Below, one piece after another: positions 18,299 through 26,655 of a stretch of 64,000 nucleotides of DNA. The notes beneath the pieces were generated by a model. It worked only from the letters and a program-made list of their open reading frames with translations, searched no databases and was not told where the DNA came from. The stretch's first letter is position 1; each line of letters begins with the position of its first letter. Origin of the DNA: Brucella anthropi ATCC 49188. Its GTDB lineage: Bacteria; Pseudomonadota; Alphaproteobacteria; Rhizobiales; Rhizobiaceae. Made by a program: the position numbers and the translations under genes. The stretch spans positions 1 to 64,000 of the forward strand of contig NC_009667.1 of assembly GCF_000017405.1 (NCBI RefSeq). The letters are read 5' to 3'.

Positions 18299-19051
18299 AT
18301 GATGCTTCAGACATTAAAGACACTCACTCTTATCCCGGCACGCATGGCGTCCACGCGGCTACCGAACAAGCCGCTCGCCGATATTTGCGGCAAGCCGATG
18401 ATCGTGCATGTGGCCGATCGTGCAGCGGCTGCAAAGCTGGGCCGGACGGTGGTTGCAACCGATAGCGAAGAGATTTTTGCAATCGTTACCGCGCACGGCC
18501 ATGAAGCCATCATGACGCGGGAGGATCACGAATCCGGCTCCGACCGCATCTATGAAGCATTGATGAAAGTCGATCCGGCGGGCGAGTTTGATGCCGTGGT
18601 GAACGTTCAGGGCGACCTGCCGACCATCGATCCCGATATCATCCGCCGTGCGCTTCTGCCGTTGGAAGACGGACCTGCCGACATTGCAACGCTCGGCGTC
18701 GAAATCGAGGAAGAGTCGGAGAAGACCAATCCGAGTGTGGTGAAGATCGTCGGCTCCCCGCTTGCCGGCAACAGCCGCCTGCGCGCACTTTATTTCACCC
18801 GCGCAACCGCGCCCTACGGTGAAGGCCCACTTTATCACCATATCGGCCTTTACGCCTATCGCCGCTCAGCGCTTGAACGCTTTGTGAAGCTTGGGCCGTC
18901 TCCCTTGGAGAAGCGCGAAAAACTCGAGCAATTGAGGGCTCTTGAAGCCGGAATGCGTATTGATGTGGAACTTGTGAGGACGGTGCCGCTCGGCGTTGAT
19001 ACGCAGGCCGATCTTGACCGCGCGCGCATTCTTGTAGCACAGGGTATCTAA
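18299..19051 (+). CDS. kdsB: 3-deoxy-manno-octulosonate cytidylyltransferase
   Basis: KdsB activates Kdo to CMP-Kdo for lipopolysaccharide inner-core synthesis in the cytoplasm. The 250-residue protein has the nucleotidyltransferase N-terminus [19 protein letters not shown], the NVQGDLP motif (metal-binding Asp), and HIGLYAYRR. Length fits the family. ATG 18299 or 18302 follows AAGAGGCG. It sits 39 bases before pheA. The upstream 18056-18298 stretch holds only the divergent promoter space for the cytochrome gene and kdsB. Confidence 0.96.
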   Translation: MMLQTLKTLTLIPARMASTRLPNKPLADICGKPMIVHVADRAAAAKLGRTVVATDSEEIFAIVTAHGHEAIMTREDHESGSDRIYEALMKVDPAGEFDAVVNVQGDLPTIDPDIIRRALLPLEDGPADIATLGVEIEEESEKTNPSVVKIVGSPLAGNSRLRALYFTRATAPYGEGPLYHHIGLYAYRRSALERFVKLGPSPLEKREKLEQLRALEAGMRIDVELVRTVPLGVDTQADLDRARILVAQGI

Positions 19052-19090
19052 CGGGCCACCGATGAGTGGCATTTAAGAAAGCATGGTACG

Positions 19091-19954
19091 ATGAAAACCA
19101 ACAGGATTTCCTTTCAGGGTGAAGCGGGCGCGAATTCCGATACGGCGTGCCGCAACATGTTTCCCGATATGGAGCCTTTGCCGTGCCCGACTTTCGAGGA
19201 TGCCTTCAATGCGGTTGAAACCGGCGCTGCCGACCTCGCCATGATCCCGATCGAGAACACTCTGGCCGGCCGCGTCGCCGATATTCATTATCTGCTGCCG
19301 CTCGCCGACATGCATATCATTGGCGAATATTTCCTGCCGATCCATTTCCAGCTGATGGTGCTTCCGGGCGTCAAGCGCGAGGAAATCAAGACGGTACACA
19401 GCCATGTCCATGCGCTTGGCCAGTGCCGCAACGTCATCCGCCAGAATGGCTGGAAGGGCGTCATCGCAGGCGATACGGCGGGAGCCGCTCGCCTCGTCGC
19501 CGATATGAAAGATCGTTCCATGGCGGCCTTGGCACCAAGCCTTGCCGCCGAGCTCTATGGTCTCGATATTCTGGAAGAAAATGTCGAGGATTCGGAAGAT
19601 AACGTGACCCGCTTCGTTGTTCTGTCCAAGAACAAGCAATGGGCACAGCGTCCCGAAAATGGCGAACGCATCGTGACGACTTTTGTCTTCCGCGTGCGCA
19701 ACGTCCCGGCTGCGCTCTACAAGGCGCTGGGCGGCTTTGCCACCAATGGCATCAACATGACGAAGCTCGAAAGCTATCAGATCGGCGGGCGTTTCATCGC
19801 CACGCAGTTCTATGCCGATGTCGAAGGACACCCGGAAGACGCAAATCTGCAGCTTGCGCTGGAAGAATTGCGGTTCTTCACCAAGGAAGTGCGGATTCTT
19901 GGCGTCTACAAAGGCAGCGATATCCGCGATACGCATCTGCTGGCAGCAGAATAA
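19091..19954 (+). CDS. pheA: Prephenate dehydratase (monofunctional, ACT domain)
   Basis: PheA converts prephenate to phenylpyruvate in phenylalanine synthesis. The 287-residue protein carries ISFQGEAGANSDTA at the N-terminus, the catalytic TRF motif in NVTRFVVLSK (near residue 178) and a C-terminal ACT domain for feedback by phenylalanine. There is no chorismate mutase domain. The usual GALH and ESRP effector motifs read AALY and ESYQ here, so feedback behaviour may differ from the E. coli enzyme. The stop codon abuts the converging nudC stop with no gap. Confidence 0.95.
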   Translation: MKTNRISFQGEAGANSDTACRNMFPDMEPLPCPTFEDAFNAVETGAADLAMIPIENTLAGRVADIHYLLPLADMHIIGEYFLPIHFQLMVLPGVKREEIKTVHSHVHALGQCRNVIRQNGWKGVIAGDTAGAARLVADMKDRSMAALAPSLAAELYGLDILEENVEDSEDNVTRFVVLSKNKQWAQRPENGERIVTTFVFRVRNVPAALYKALGGFATNGINMTKLESYQIGGRFIATQFYADVEGHPEDANLQLALEELRFFTKEVRILGVYKGSDIRDTHLLAAE

Positions 19955-20902
19955 TCAGCCTGCGTCGTAGACCCAGGCCTTTATCAGATGGGTTGCGATG
20001 GCGCCGGACGGTGGCACCCGCAACCCATTTTCATGTGTGCCTTCCAGCATTGTCCGCACTTCGGCCTTCGAGAACCAGCGACCGTCTTCCAGCTCCGAAC
20101 GGTCGATAGTGAAGTCGTCGCTCAAAACCTCGGCATGACAGCCGATCATCAGCGAATAGGGAAACGGCCAGGGCTGGCTCGCATGATAGGCAACGCGACC
20201 GATGGAGAGCCCCATTTCCTCGACACTTTCGCGGCGCACGGCGGCCTCGATTGTTTCGCCGTGCTCGATAAAGCCTGCGAGGCAGGAATAGGAACCGGGC
20301 GCGAAATGCGGGCTGCGTGCCAGAATGCATTTTTCGCCGCGCACCGGCAGCATGATCGCCACCGGGTCGGTACGCGGGAAATGTTCCGCACCACAGTTCG
20401 GGCATTGCCGCTTGGCACCGCCAGCGCGCATGTCGGTTTTTGCACCGCAGCGTCCGCAGAAACGGTGATTGGCATGCCATGCGGTCAGCGCTGCGGCTTG
20501 CGCCAGCGCGCCGAGCATATCGGCTGATACCAGCCCTTCCGTATAGATGCTGCGATAATCCTGTAGACGGAAAGGCGCTTCCATCGTCTCGGGGTCGAGC
20601 GGTGTCGTCAAAGCGACAAGCGGCGCGCCGTCCTGAAGACCGAGAAAAATCGGCTCGTGAAGATCAGGCGCAAAGTCCTTCGCCTCACCGAGGCGGAACA
20701 ATGCGCGTGGCGCTTTTTCATCGGCATAGTCGAGAAGCAGCCGGTTACCGCCAAGCAACATGATTCGCGTTTCGGGAAGTTCCAGCGCCGTGAAGGCAGA
20801 GTCATCCTGCCGCTTTTCGGATTGGCGGTCGATCCGGTTGCCGGAAAATCCGACAGATCGGCTCGGTTCGATTTCCGGCAGATCGTAGAGACGGAAAGTC
20901 AT
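19955..20902 (-). CDS. nudC: NAD(+)/NADH diphosphatase NudC (Nudix)
   Basis: NudC hydrolyses NAD(H), and in E. coli also removes NAD caps from RNA. The protein has an N-terminal NudC domain, a four-Cys zinc ribbon (CGRCGAK ... CPNCGAEH) and the Nudix box GFIEHGETIEAAVRRESVEEMG, followed by the SQPWPFPYSLM motif characteristic of NADH pyrophosphatases. ATG 20902 gives 315 residues starting MTFRLYDLPEIEP; the longer frame to 20938 runs into a repeat element and is not favoured. Confidence 0.93.
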   Translation of the reverse strand: MTFRLYDLPEIEPSRSVGFSGNRIDRQSEKRQDDSAFTALELPETRIMLLGGNRLLLDYADEKAPRALFRLGEAKDFAPDLHEPIFLGLQDGAPLVALTTPLDPETMEAPFRLQDYRSIYTEGLVSADMLGALAQAAALTAWHANHRFCGRCGAKTDMRAGGAKRQCPNCGAEHFPRTDPVAIMLPVRGEKCILARSPHFAPGSYSCLAGFIEHGETIEAAVRRESVEEMGLSIGRVAYHASQPWPFPYSLMIGCHAEVLSDDFTIDRSELEDGRWFSKAEVRTMLEGTHENGLRVPPSGAIATHLIKAWVYDAG

Positions 20903-20931
20903 ATCTATCTCGGAATTGTTGGGGGATTTAA

Positions 20932-20976
20932 AGCGCATCCCGAAAAGTGTGAAACGGTTTTCGGAAAAGATGCGCG
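20932..20976. repeat. Rhizobial-type intergenic palindrome (copy 1)
   Basis: Outer arms GCGCATC / GATGCGC and inner arms CCGAAAA / TTTTCGG surround GTGTGAAACGG. A related copy occurs at 51508-51546. Such elements are dispersed widely in Rhizobiales intergenic DNA. It sits upstream of nudC and downstream of the HIT gene. Confidence 0.8.
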
Positions 20977-20986
20977 TGAAAGCAAA

Positions 20987-21391
20987 TTAAAGCGCCGTGC
21001 GAATGTCGGCGATCAGCTGGCGGGCGTCTTTTTCGTCATAGGTCTCGCGGGTGCCAAAGCCCCAGACAGGGCCGGGCCAGCCCGCATCGCCTTCATTGCG
21101 GGCGATGACATGCAGATGCAGCTGCCGAACGATATTGCCGAGCGCGCCCGTATTGATCTTCTGGCAACCCGTCACAGTCTTGAGCGCCTGCGCAACGATG
21201 CCGGTCTCGAAGGTCAGCATGGTCTGGTCGAGCGGGGTCATGTCATGAATTTCCGCAAGGCCGGGACGGCGCGGCACCAGGATCAACCATGGCCAGCGCC
21301 GGTCGTTCATCAACCGAAGCTCGCACAGGCCGAGCTTGGCCACGGAAAAAGTGTCGGCATTGAGCCGTTTATCGACTTCGAATTGTTCCAT
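20987..21391 (-). CDS. HIT-domain protein
   Basis: A 134-residue histidine-triad-fold protein, a group of nucleotide hydrolases or transferases. The triad region reads RQLHLHVIARNEGD, so the first His of the H-x-H-x-H pattern is Gln while the central, nucleophilic His is kept. The substrate is unknown. It lies upstream of nudC on the same strand, separated by an intergenic palindrome. Confidence 0.88.
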   Translation of the reverse strand: MEQFEVDKRLNADTFSVAKLGLCELRLMNDRRWPWLILVPRRPGLAEIHDMTPLDQTMLTFETGIVAQALKTVTGCQKINTGALGNIVRQLHLHVIARNEGDAGWPGPVWGFGTRETYDEKDARQLIADIRTAL

Positions 21392-21481
21392 AGGCCGACA
21401 TTTACCAGTTTTTTTCGTTCAGCGCTTGCTTTTTGCGTGGCGCCCTCCTTGCTTTTTGCTTCACAATTGACGATATGCAGC

Positions 21482-21582
21482 GTGGGAGGTTGGTGGTGGA
21501 CGAGCCACTCGCCAACCGGGTCAGGTCCGGAAGGAAGCAGCCCTAACGAGCCACGGCACGGGTCATCGTGCCAGCCTCCCAC
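21482..21582 (+). ncRNA. ffs: Signal recognition particle RNA, small bacterial type (4.5S-like)
   Basis: The terminal helix arms GTGGGAGG (21482-21489) and CCTCCCAC (21575-21582) enclose the universally conserved SRP domain IV: GGTCAGGTCCGGAAGGAAGC followed by AGCC, near 21529-21545. The size of about 100 nt fits alphaproteobacterial SRP RNA. It lies directly before dnaX, its common position in this group. Exact ends are estimated from the helix. Confidence 0.95.
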
Positions 21583-21699
21583 CCTTTCTCGCTACGCCGA
21601 CGACTGTTGATGGGTTGCCTCTTTGGTTGACGCCGCTCATGCGTCCGGTCCAAACTGGCGACTGAGAAAAAGCGGAACAGGAAGAACGGAAGGGTCGCT

Positions 21700-23517
21700 A
21701 TGGACACAAAATCCGCCGATGGCGCCTATCGCGTTCTCGCCCGCAAATATCGCCCCCAGAATTTCAACGACCTTATCGGCCAGGAGCCGATGGTTCGCAC
21801 GCTCAACAACGCGTTCGAGACGGGCCGCATTGCGCAGGCCTGGATGCTTACCGGCGTTCGCGGGGTCGGCAAGACCACCACGGCGCGCATTCTGGCGCGT
21901 GCTCTCAATTACAAGACCGATACGATCGACCAGCCGACTATCGACCTTTCCGTGCAGGGCGAAAACTGCCAGGCGATCATGGAAGGCCGTCATGTCGATG
22001 TGATCGAGATGGATGCCGCCTCGCATACCGGTATCGACGATATCCGCGAGATCATCGAGCAGGTGCGTTACCGCCCGGTTTCGGCGCGCTACAAGGTCTA
22101 CATCATCGACGAAGTGCACATGCTCTCCAATCAGGCTTTCAACGGCCTGTTGAAGACACTGGAAGAGCCACCGCCGCACGTCAAATTCATCTTTGCCACC
22201 ACCGAAATCCGAAAAGTTCCGATCACGGTTCTGTCGCGCTGCCAGCGCTTCGACCTGCGCCGTATCGAATCGGGCACGCTGGCGCAGCATCTGCGCCGCA
22301 TCGCAGAAGCGGAACAGATCGCGGTGGATGACACGTCGCTCGCCATGATCGCACGCGCAGGCGAAGGCTCGGCACGCGATTCGCTGTCGATCTTCGATCA
22401 GGCCATCGCGCATGGCGCAGGCACCGTCACGGCGGAAGCCGTGCGCTCCATGCTGGGCCTTGCCGACCGTGCCCGTATCATCGATCTCTTCGAGATGCTG
22501 ATGCGTGGCGATGTGGCAGGCGCACTGACGGAATTTCGCGCGCAGTATGATGTCGGTGCCGACCCGTCGGTCGTGCTGACCGATCTTGCCGATTTCAACC
22601 ATCTCGTGACACGACTGCGTTTCACGCCGGATGTGGCCGAAGACGTGTCCCTGTCGGAAGATGAGCGCGTGCGCGGTCGTGAATTCGCGCAGAAACTTTC
22701 TGTCCGTGTGCTGTCGCGCACCTGGCAGATGCTGCTCAAGGGCATTGCGGAAGTCGATACGGCGACGAGACCGGTTCAGGCTGCAGAAATGCTTTTGATC
22801 CGGCTTGCCCATGCCGCAGATCTGCCGACGCTGGACGAGGCGATTCGCAGTCTCGACAATGGCTCCGTTTCGGCGCCGCGTCCGCAGCCGGGCAATCCGC
22901 GGCCGAATGGCGGCGGTGGTGCGCCGGAAGCGCGTTTTGCCGCCGATGCGGTTGGATCGTCTTCGATGGCTCCAGCTTCCGGTGGACCGGCAACGGCCAT
23001 GCGTATCGTGGAAACACCGCAGCCGGTTCAGCCGTCAGCCGCACCGCAGCAGTTTGTCGAGAACACGCCGCAGCCTTCGGTGCCGGTCAACAGCTTGCAT
23101 GATGTCGTCGCACTTGCCGACAAGCACCGCGACATGCAGTTCAAGATTCTGGTCAAGGGTTGCGTGCGCCTTGCATCCATTGCACCCGGGCGGCTCGAAA
23201 TCGGCCTGACCGATGATGCGCCGAAATCTCTGCCGAGCGATATTTCGCAACGCCTCCTGAACTGGACCGGCATTCGTTGGGTGGTGACGGTCGCGCGTGA
23301 TGTGGCGGGGCAGACCATTTCGGAGGCGGAAACGGAACGTCGCGACAATCTGGTGACCGACGCCCGCGCCGATCCCGATGTCGCCGCTATTCTCGCGGCC
23401 TTTCCGGGGGCAAAAATCACCGACGTGCGCATTGCCGTACCGGAACAGAATGACGACGAGGACATTGACCTCGATGCCGTGGTGGAAACACCGGGCGCAC
23501 CGTCTGAAGACGACTGA
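21700..23517 (+). CDS. dnaX: DNA polymerase III subunit gamma/tau
   Basis: The clamp-loader ATPase has 605 residues. The AAA+ part shows Walker A GVRGVGKTTTAR (residues 49-60), Walker B IIDEVHMLS near 135, and the sensor ATTEIRKVPITVLSRCQRFDLRR. A Pro/Ala-rich linker (390-460) leads to a C-terminal tau-like domain. The zinc-module cysteines of E. coli DnaX are mostly missing: only the Cys in GENCQAIMEGRH remains. No obvious slippery heptamer for gamma production was recognised. ybaB and recR follow on the same strand. Confidence 0.95.
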   Translation: MDTKSADGAYRVLARKYRPQNFNDLIGQEPMVRTLNNAFETGRIAQAWMLTGVRGVGKTTTARILARALNYKTDTIDQPTIDLSVQGENCQAIMEGRHVDVIEMDAASHTGIDDIREIIEQVRYRPVSARYKVYIIDEVHMLSNQAFNGLLKTLEEPPPHVKFIFATTEIRKVPITVLSRCQRFDLRRIESGTLAQHLRRIAEAEQIAVDDTSLAMIARAGEGSARDSLSIFDQAIAHGAGTVTAEAVRSMLGLADRARIIDLFEMLMRGDVAGALTEFRAQYDVGADPSVVLTDLADFNHLVTRLRFTPDVAEDVSLSEDERVRGREFAQKLSVRVLSRTWQMLLKGIAEVDTATRPVQAAEMLLIRLAHAADLPTLDEAIRSLDNGSVSAPRPQPGNPRPNGGGGAPEARFAADAVGSSSMAPASGGPATAMRIVETPQPVQPSAAPQQFVENTPQPSVPVNSLHDVVALADKHRDMQFKILVKGCVRLASIAPGRLEIGLTDDAPKSLPSDISQRLLNWTGIRWVVTVARDVAGQTISEAETERRDNLVTDARADPDVAAILAAFPGAKITDVRIAVPEQNDDEDIDLDAVVETPGAPSEDD

Positions 23518-23541
23518 TTTACGGAATGATGGAGTGAACCC

Positions 23542-23865
23542 ATGCGTGACATGATGGGCATGATGAAGCAGGCGAAGGAATTGCAGGCCAAGATGAAGGC
23601 CATGCAGGACGAGATCGCCACGATGGAAGCCTCGGCGTCATCGGGCGGCGGGCTGGTGACGATCACGCTTTCCGGCAAGGGCACCCTGTCGGCGCTGAAG
23701 ATCGACCCGTCGCTGATGAAGGAAGAAGAGGTTGAAATCCTCGAAGACCTGATTATCGCGGCGCATAACGACGCCAAGGCCAAGCTCGAAGCGGCCATGG
23801 CCGAGAAGACGCAGTCGCTCACCGCCGGTCTGCCGATCCCTCCGGGGTTCAAACTGCCGTTTTAG
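23542..23865 (+). CDS. ybaB: YbaB/EbfC family nucleoid-associated protein
   Basis: A 107-residue dimeric DNA-binding protein of the YbaB/EbfC family. It starts [22 protein letters not shown], contains the [24 protein letters not shown] core and ends with [12 protein letters not shown]. The family coats DNA and is usually encoded between dnaX and recR, exactly as here. It lies 24 bases after dnaX. Confidence 0.95.
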   Translation: MRDMMGMMKQAKELQAKMKAMQDEIATMEASASSGGGLVTITLSGKGTLSALKIDPSLMKEEEVEILEDLIIAAHNDAKAKLEAAMAEKTQSLTAGLPIPPGFKLPF

Positions 23866-23873
23866 GGGAATAT

Positions 23874-23966
23874 GGCAATAAGGCAGTAGGGCAGTATGTT
23901 TTATCTGCCGGAAACGCCGTTGCCGTTGTTTTCCCTATTGCCTTACTGCCCTACTGCCTTATTGCC
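23874..23966. repeat. Palindrome built from AGGGCAGT-like octamers between ybaB and recR
   Basis: Two perfectly complementary 23-nt arms lie at 23874-23896 and 23944-23966, separated by 47 bases. Each arm consists of consecutive 8-mers of the type AGGCAGTA/GGGCAGTA, and a further TATTGCCT unit precedes the right arm. The unit resembles the AGGGCAGT octamer of Brucella tandem-repeat (HOOF-Print) loci. The right arm ends 7 bases before the recR start codon. Confidence 0.88.
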
Positions 23967-23973
23967 TTAAAAG

Positions 23974-24579
23974 ATGTCCAAACGAATAGCCGGTCCTGAA
24001 ATCGAACGTCTCATCCAGCTTCTGGCCCGTGTGCCGGGGCTTGGGCCGCGTTCGGCCCGTCGTGCGGCGCTGCATCTCATCAAGAAGAAAGAAGCGCTTC
24101 TGGTGCCGCTTGGTGGCGCCATGCAGGAAGCTGCCGAAAAGGTGCGCATCTGTTCTTGTTGCGGCAATGTCGATACGTCCGATCCATGCACGATCTGCAC
24201 CGATGAACGCCGCGATCCGACGACCCTCATCGTGGTGGAAGATGTTTCCGATCTCTGGGCGCTGGAACGGGCGGGCACGATGAATGTGCGCTATCACGTT
24301 CTCGGCGGTCGCCTGTCGCCGCTCGATGGCATCGGCCCGGACGATCTCAACATCAAGGGACTGGTGGAACGGGTTTCCACGGGTGAGATCAAGGAAGTGA
24401 TTCTCGCGGTCAACGCTACCGTCGAAGGCCAGACCACGGCGCATTACATCACCGACCAGTTATCGAGCTTCGACGTTCGTGTCACGCGGCTTGCCCATGG
24501 CGTCCCGGTCGGCGGCGAGCTTGATTATCTGGATGAAGGCACGCTTGCTGCCGCCTTGCGGGCAAGAACCACCCTTTAG
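23974..24579 (+). CDS. recR: Recombination protein RecR
   Basis: RecR acts with RecO (and RecF) to load RecA at gaps. The 201-residue protein has the N-terminal helix-hairpin-helix [20 protein letters not shown], a C4 zinc finger [16 protein letters not shown] and a Toprim domain starting [16 protein letters not shown]. Length is standard. The ribosome-binding site is weak (TAAAAG) and lies immediately behind the right arm of the octamer palindrome, so a long-range hairpin could influence its translation. Confidence 0.96.
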   Translation: MSKRIAGPEIERLIQLLARVPGLGPRSARRAALHLIKKKEALLVPLGGAMQEAAEKVRICSCCGNVDTSDPCTICTDERRDPTTLIVVEDVSDLWALERAGTMNVRYHVLGGRLSPLDGIGPDDLNIKGLVERVSTGEIKEVILAVNATVEGQTTAHYITDQLSSFDVRVTRLAHGVPVGGELDYLDEGTLAAALRARTTL

Positions 24580-24595
24580 AACGAATGGAGAAGGC

Positions 24596-25855
24596 ATGGC
24601 AGCGGGAAATTGGAAGCATAGCCTGAAGATTGGTCTCGCACTGCTTGCCAGCCTTGCCATTTCTCCCGCCATTGCCGCACCGTCCAAGGCGCAGATTGAA
24701 AGCCAGTATCGCAACTGGCTCGAAAAGGACCTTTGGCCGGAAGCGAAGGCAGCAGGCGTATCGCGCGCCGTGTTCGATCAGGCTTTTGCCGGTGTCTCGA
24801 TCAACTGGAAGCTGCCAGACCTCGTCATCCCCGGCGAAAAGCCTTCGACACCGAAAGAGCAGAAACAGGCGGAATTCGGTGCACCCGGCAAATATTTCAA
24901 TGCAAAGACGATGGGCGCGGTCACAAGCGGCGGCAAGGCGCGCTATGGCCAATATGCCAATCTCCTGAAGCGCATCGAACAGAAATACGGCGTTCCGGGG
25001 CCGATCCTGCTTGCCGTATGGGGCCGCGAATCCGGCTTCGGTACGGTGAAGATTCCCTACAATGCTTATGAGGTTCTGGGCACCAAGGCTTTTATGGCCA
25101 CCCGCAAGGATATGTTCCGGAAGGAACTGATTGCTGCGCTCGAAATCGCTTCCAAGGGCTATATCAACGAAGCCGCTATGAAAAGCTCATGGGCGGGTGC
25201 ACTCGGCCAGCCGCAATTCATGCCGACTTCCTATCTGAAACATGCTGTCGATTTCGACGGTGACGGCAAGCGCGACATCTGGAACTCGGTGCCGGATACG
25301 CTTGCCTCCATCGCCAATTATCTGAAGCTGCATGGCTGGCGGAAGGGGCGTGACTGGGGCTTTGAAGTGAGCGTTCCGCAGAACGTATCCTGCTCGCTGG
25401 AAGGTCCGGATCAGGGCAAGACGATTGCCGAATGGGCAAAGCTCGGCATTACGCGGGTGAATGGCAAACCGTTTCCGGCCAATGAAATGAAGGGCGAGGG
25501 CTTTCTGCTCATGCCCGCCGGTCGCTACGGTCCGGCCTTTGTCGTGAGCCCGAATTTCTACGTGCTCAAAGACTATAATATGAGCGATCTCTATGCGCTC
25601 TTCATCGGCCACGTCGGTGATCGTATCGCCTATGGCGCGGGCGATTTCAGCCGTGGATGGGGCGACGTCGGCTCCATGTATCGCTCTGATATCGGCGCAA
25701 TGCAGAAACGCATGCAGGCGCTGGGCTATGATGTCGGCAAGCCGGATGGTCTGCCCGGCTTCAAGACCCGCCGCTCCATCGGCCTGTGGCAGGCGAAGAA
25801 CGGCATGGCGTCAACCTGCTTCCCGCAGCCAGAATTGTTGCGTCAGCTTCGCTGA
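24596..25855 (+). CDS. mltB: Lytic murein transglycosylase (MltB family)
   Basis: The 419-residue exported enzyme cleaves peptidoglycan glycan strands. A Sec signal peptide (LKIGLALLASLAISPAIAA) precedes the SLT_2 domain. The catalytic Glu lies in LLAVWGRESGFGTVKIPYNA (near residue 145) and the conserved GALGQPQFMPTSY follows. The C-terminal 60 residues form a peptidoglycan-binding domain (MQKRMQALGYDVGKPDG). ATG 24596 has GGAGAAGG before it. No lipobox Cys is seen, so the enzyme is likely soluble and periplasmic, unlike E. coli MltB. Confidence 0.93.
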   Translation: MAAGNWKHSLKIGLALLASLAISPAIAAPSKAQIESQYRNWLEKDLWPEAKAAGVSRAVFDQAFAGVSINWKLPDLVIPGEKPSTPKEQKQAEFGAPGKYFNAKTMGAVTSGGKARYGQYANLLKRIEQKYGVPGPILLAVWGRESGFGTVKIPYNAYEVLGTKAFMATRKDMFRKELIAALEIASKGYINEAAMKSSWAGALGQPQFMPTSYLKHAVDFDGDGKRDIWNSVPDTLASIANYLKLHGWRKGRDWGFEVSVPQNVSCSLEGPDQGKTIAEWAKLGITRVNGKPFPANEMKGEGFLLMPAGRYGPAFVVSPNFYVLKDYNMSDLYALFIGHVGDRIAYGAGDFSRGWGDVGSMYRSDIGAMQKRMQALGYDVGKPDGLPGFKTRRSIGLWQAKNGMASTCFPQPELLRQLR

Positions 25856-26029
25856 GTCTGTCTGCGCAAGATTTGGTTTGTCGTGTTTTATCAATCAGAA
25901 AGATATTGAATATCCTGCGGATATAGAGTTTATTCTGGCTGTGTATAGATATTCCGCGCGCAATTAATTTTATTTTTCACAGTGAATATCTGCTTATTTT
26001 TGCATTTATTGATTTTTTTGAAAGTAAAT

Positions 26030-26617
26030 ATGGGAAATATTGATTATATTTCGAACTCTTCGGAAGAGTTTTTTCATGTTCGTGTCTTAACGGGAGTCGT
26101 TGTAAGTTTGTGTATGTCTCGTCTTCTGGCGAGCGTCGCGGGGTTTATACGGCACCCGAAAGATAAGAGATATAATAAAATACAGTTGCTTTGGACATTA
26201 AATTTAATTTTCTGGATGATGCGATGGTGGTGGATTATATTAGATCTGAAGGAAAGCGTTGTATTTAATTATTATATTTATATTATGATTGTTTTTTATT
26301 CATCTCTTCATTTCTTTATAGTTTTTCTTATTACTCCGGACGACATAGATGAGTACTCTTCATTTGAAGAGTACTTCAATAGAGTAATTAAGATAATTTA
26401 TATCATATGTATAATTATATCAAGTGATTGCTTTCTGCTTTTTGACTTTGATACTAAAAGTTTATTTTCATTTTTATTCTATTCATCTATTTTTCTTTTT
26501 AAATCTTCAGCTTATATTATTGCAATTATGTATAAAGGTATGCAATTTCAACAATTGTTTATAACAATTCTTTTGGTTTTTTCCGCTGTAGATATATTAT
26601 TAGAGTTTCTGATTTGA
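26030..26617 (+). CDS. AT-rich orphan multi-pass membrane protein of unknown function
   Basis: I do not recognise this protein. It has about 196 residues, with five or six strongly hydrophobic segments rich in Ile, Phe, Tyr and Trp (LNLIFWMMRWWWIILDL, YYIYIMIVFYSSLHFFIVFLI, IIYIICIIISSDCFLLF) and short charged loops. Base composition is unlike the neighbours: one 60-base stretch (26281-26340) has only 14 G/C. The frame is open from GTG 25982, but ATG 26030 is preferred. It lies between mltB and a converging LysR gene, with AT-rich DNA on both sides from about 25870 to 26640. The composition suggests recent acquisition. Confidence 0.7.
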   Translation: MGNIDYISNSSEEFFHVRVLTGVVVSLCMSRLLASVAGFIRHPKDKRYNKIQLLWTLNLIFWMMRWWWIILDLKESVVFNYYIYIMIVFYSSLHFFIVFLITPDDIDEYSSFEEYFNRVIKIIYIICIIISSDCFLLFDFDTKSLFSFLFYSSIFLFKSSAYIIAIMYKGMQFQQLFITILLVFSAVDILLEFLI

Positions 26618-26655
26618 TGAATTTTTCAGTATTGTAACAAAAGGGGTGAGGCATT

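Noticed and set aside
23874..23966. Considered as a rho-independent terminator after ybaB
   Set aside because: The loop is 47 bases and no T-tract follows; recR starts directly behind it, so a repeat element is the better reading.
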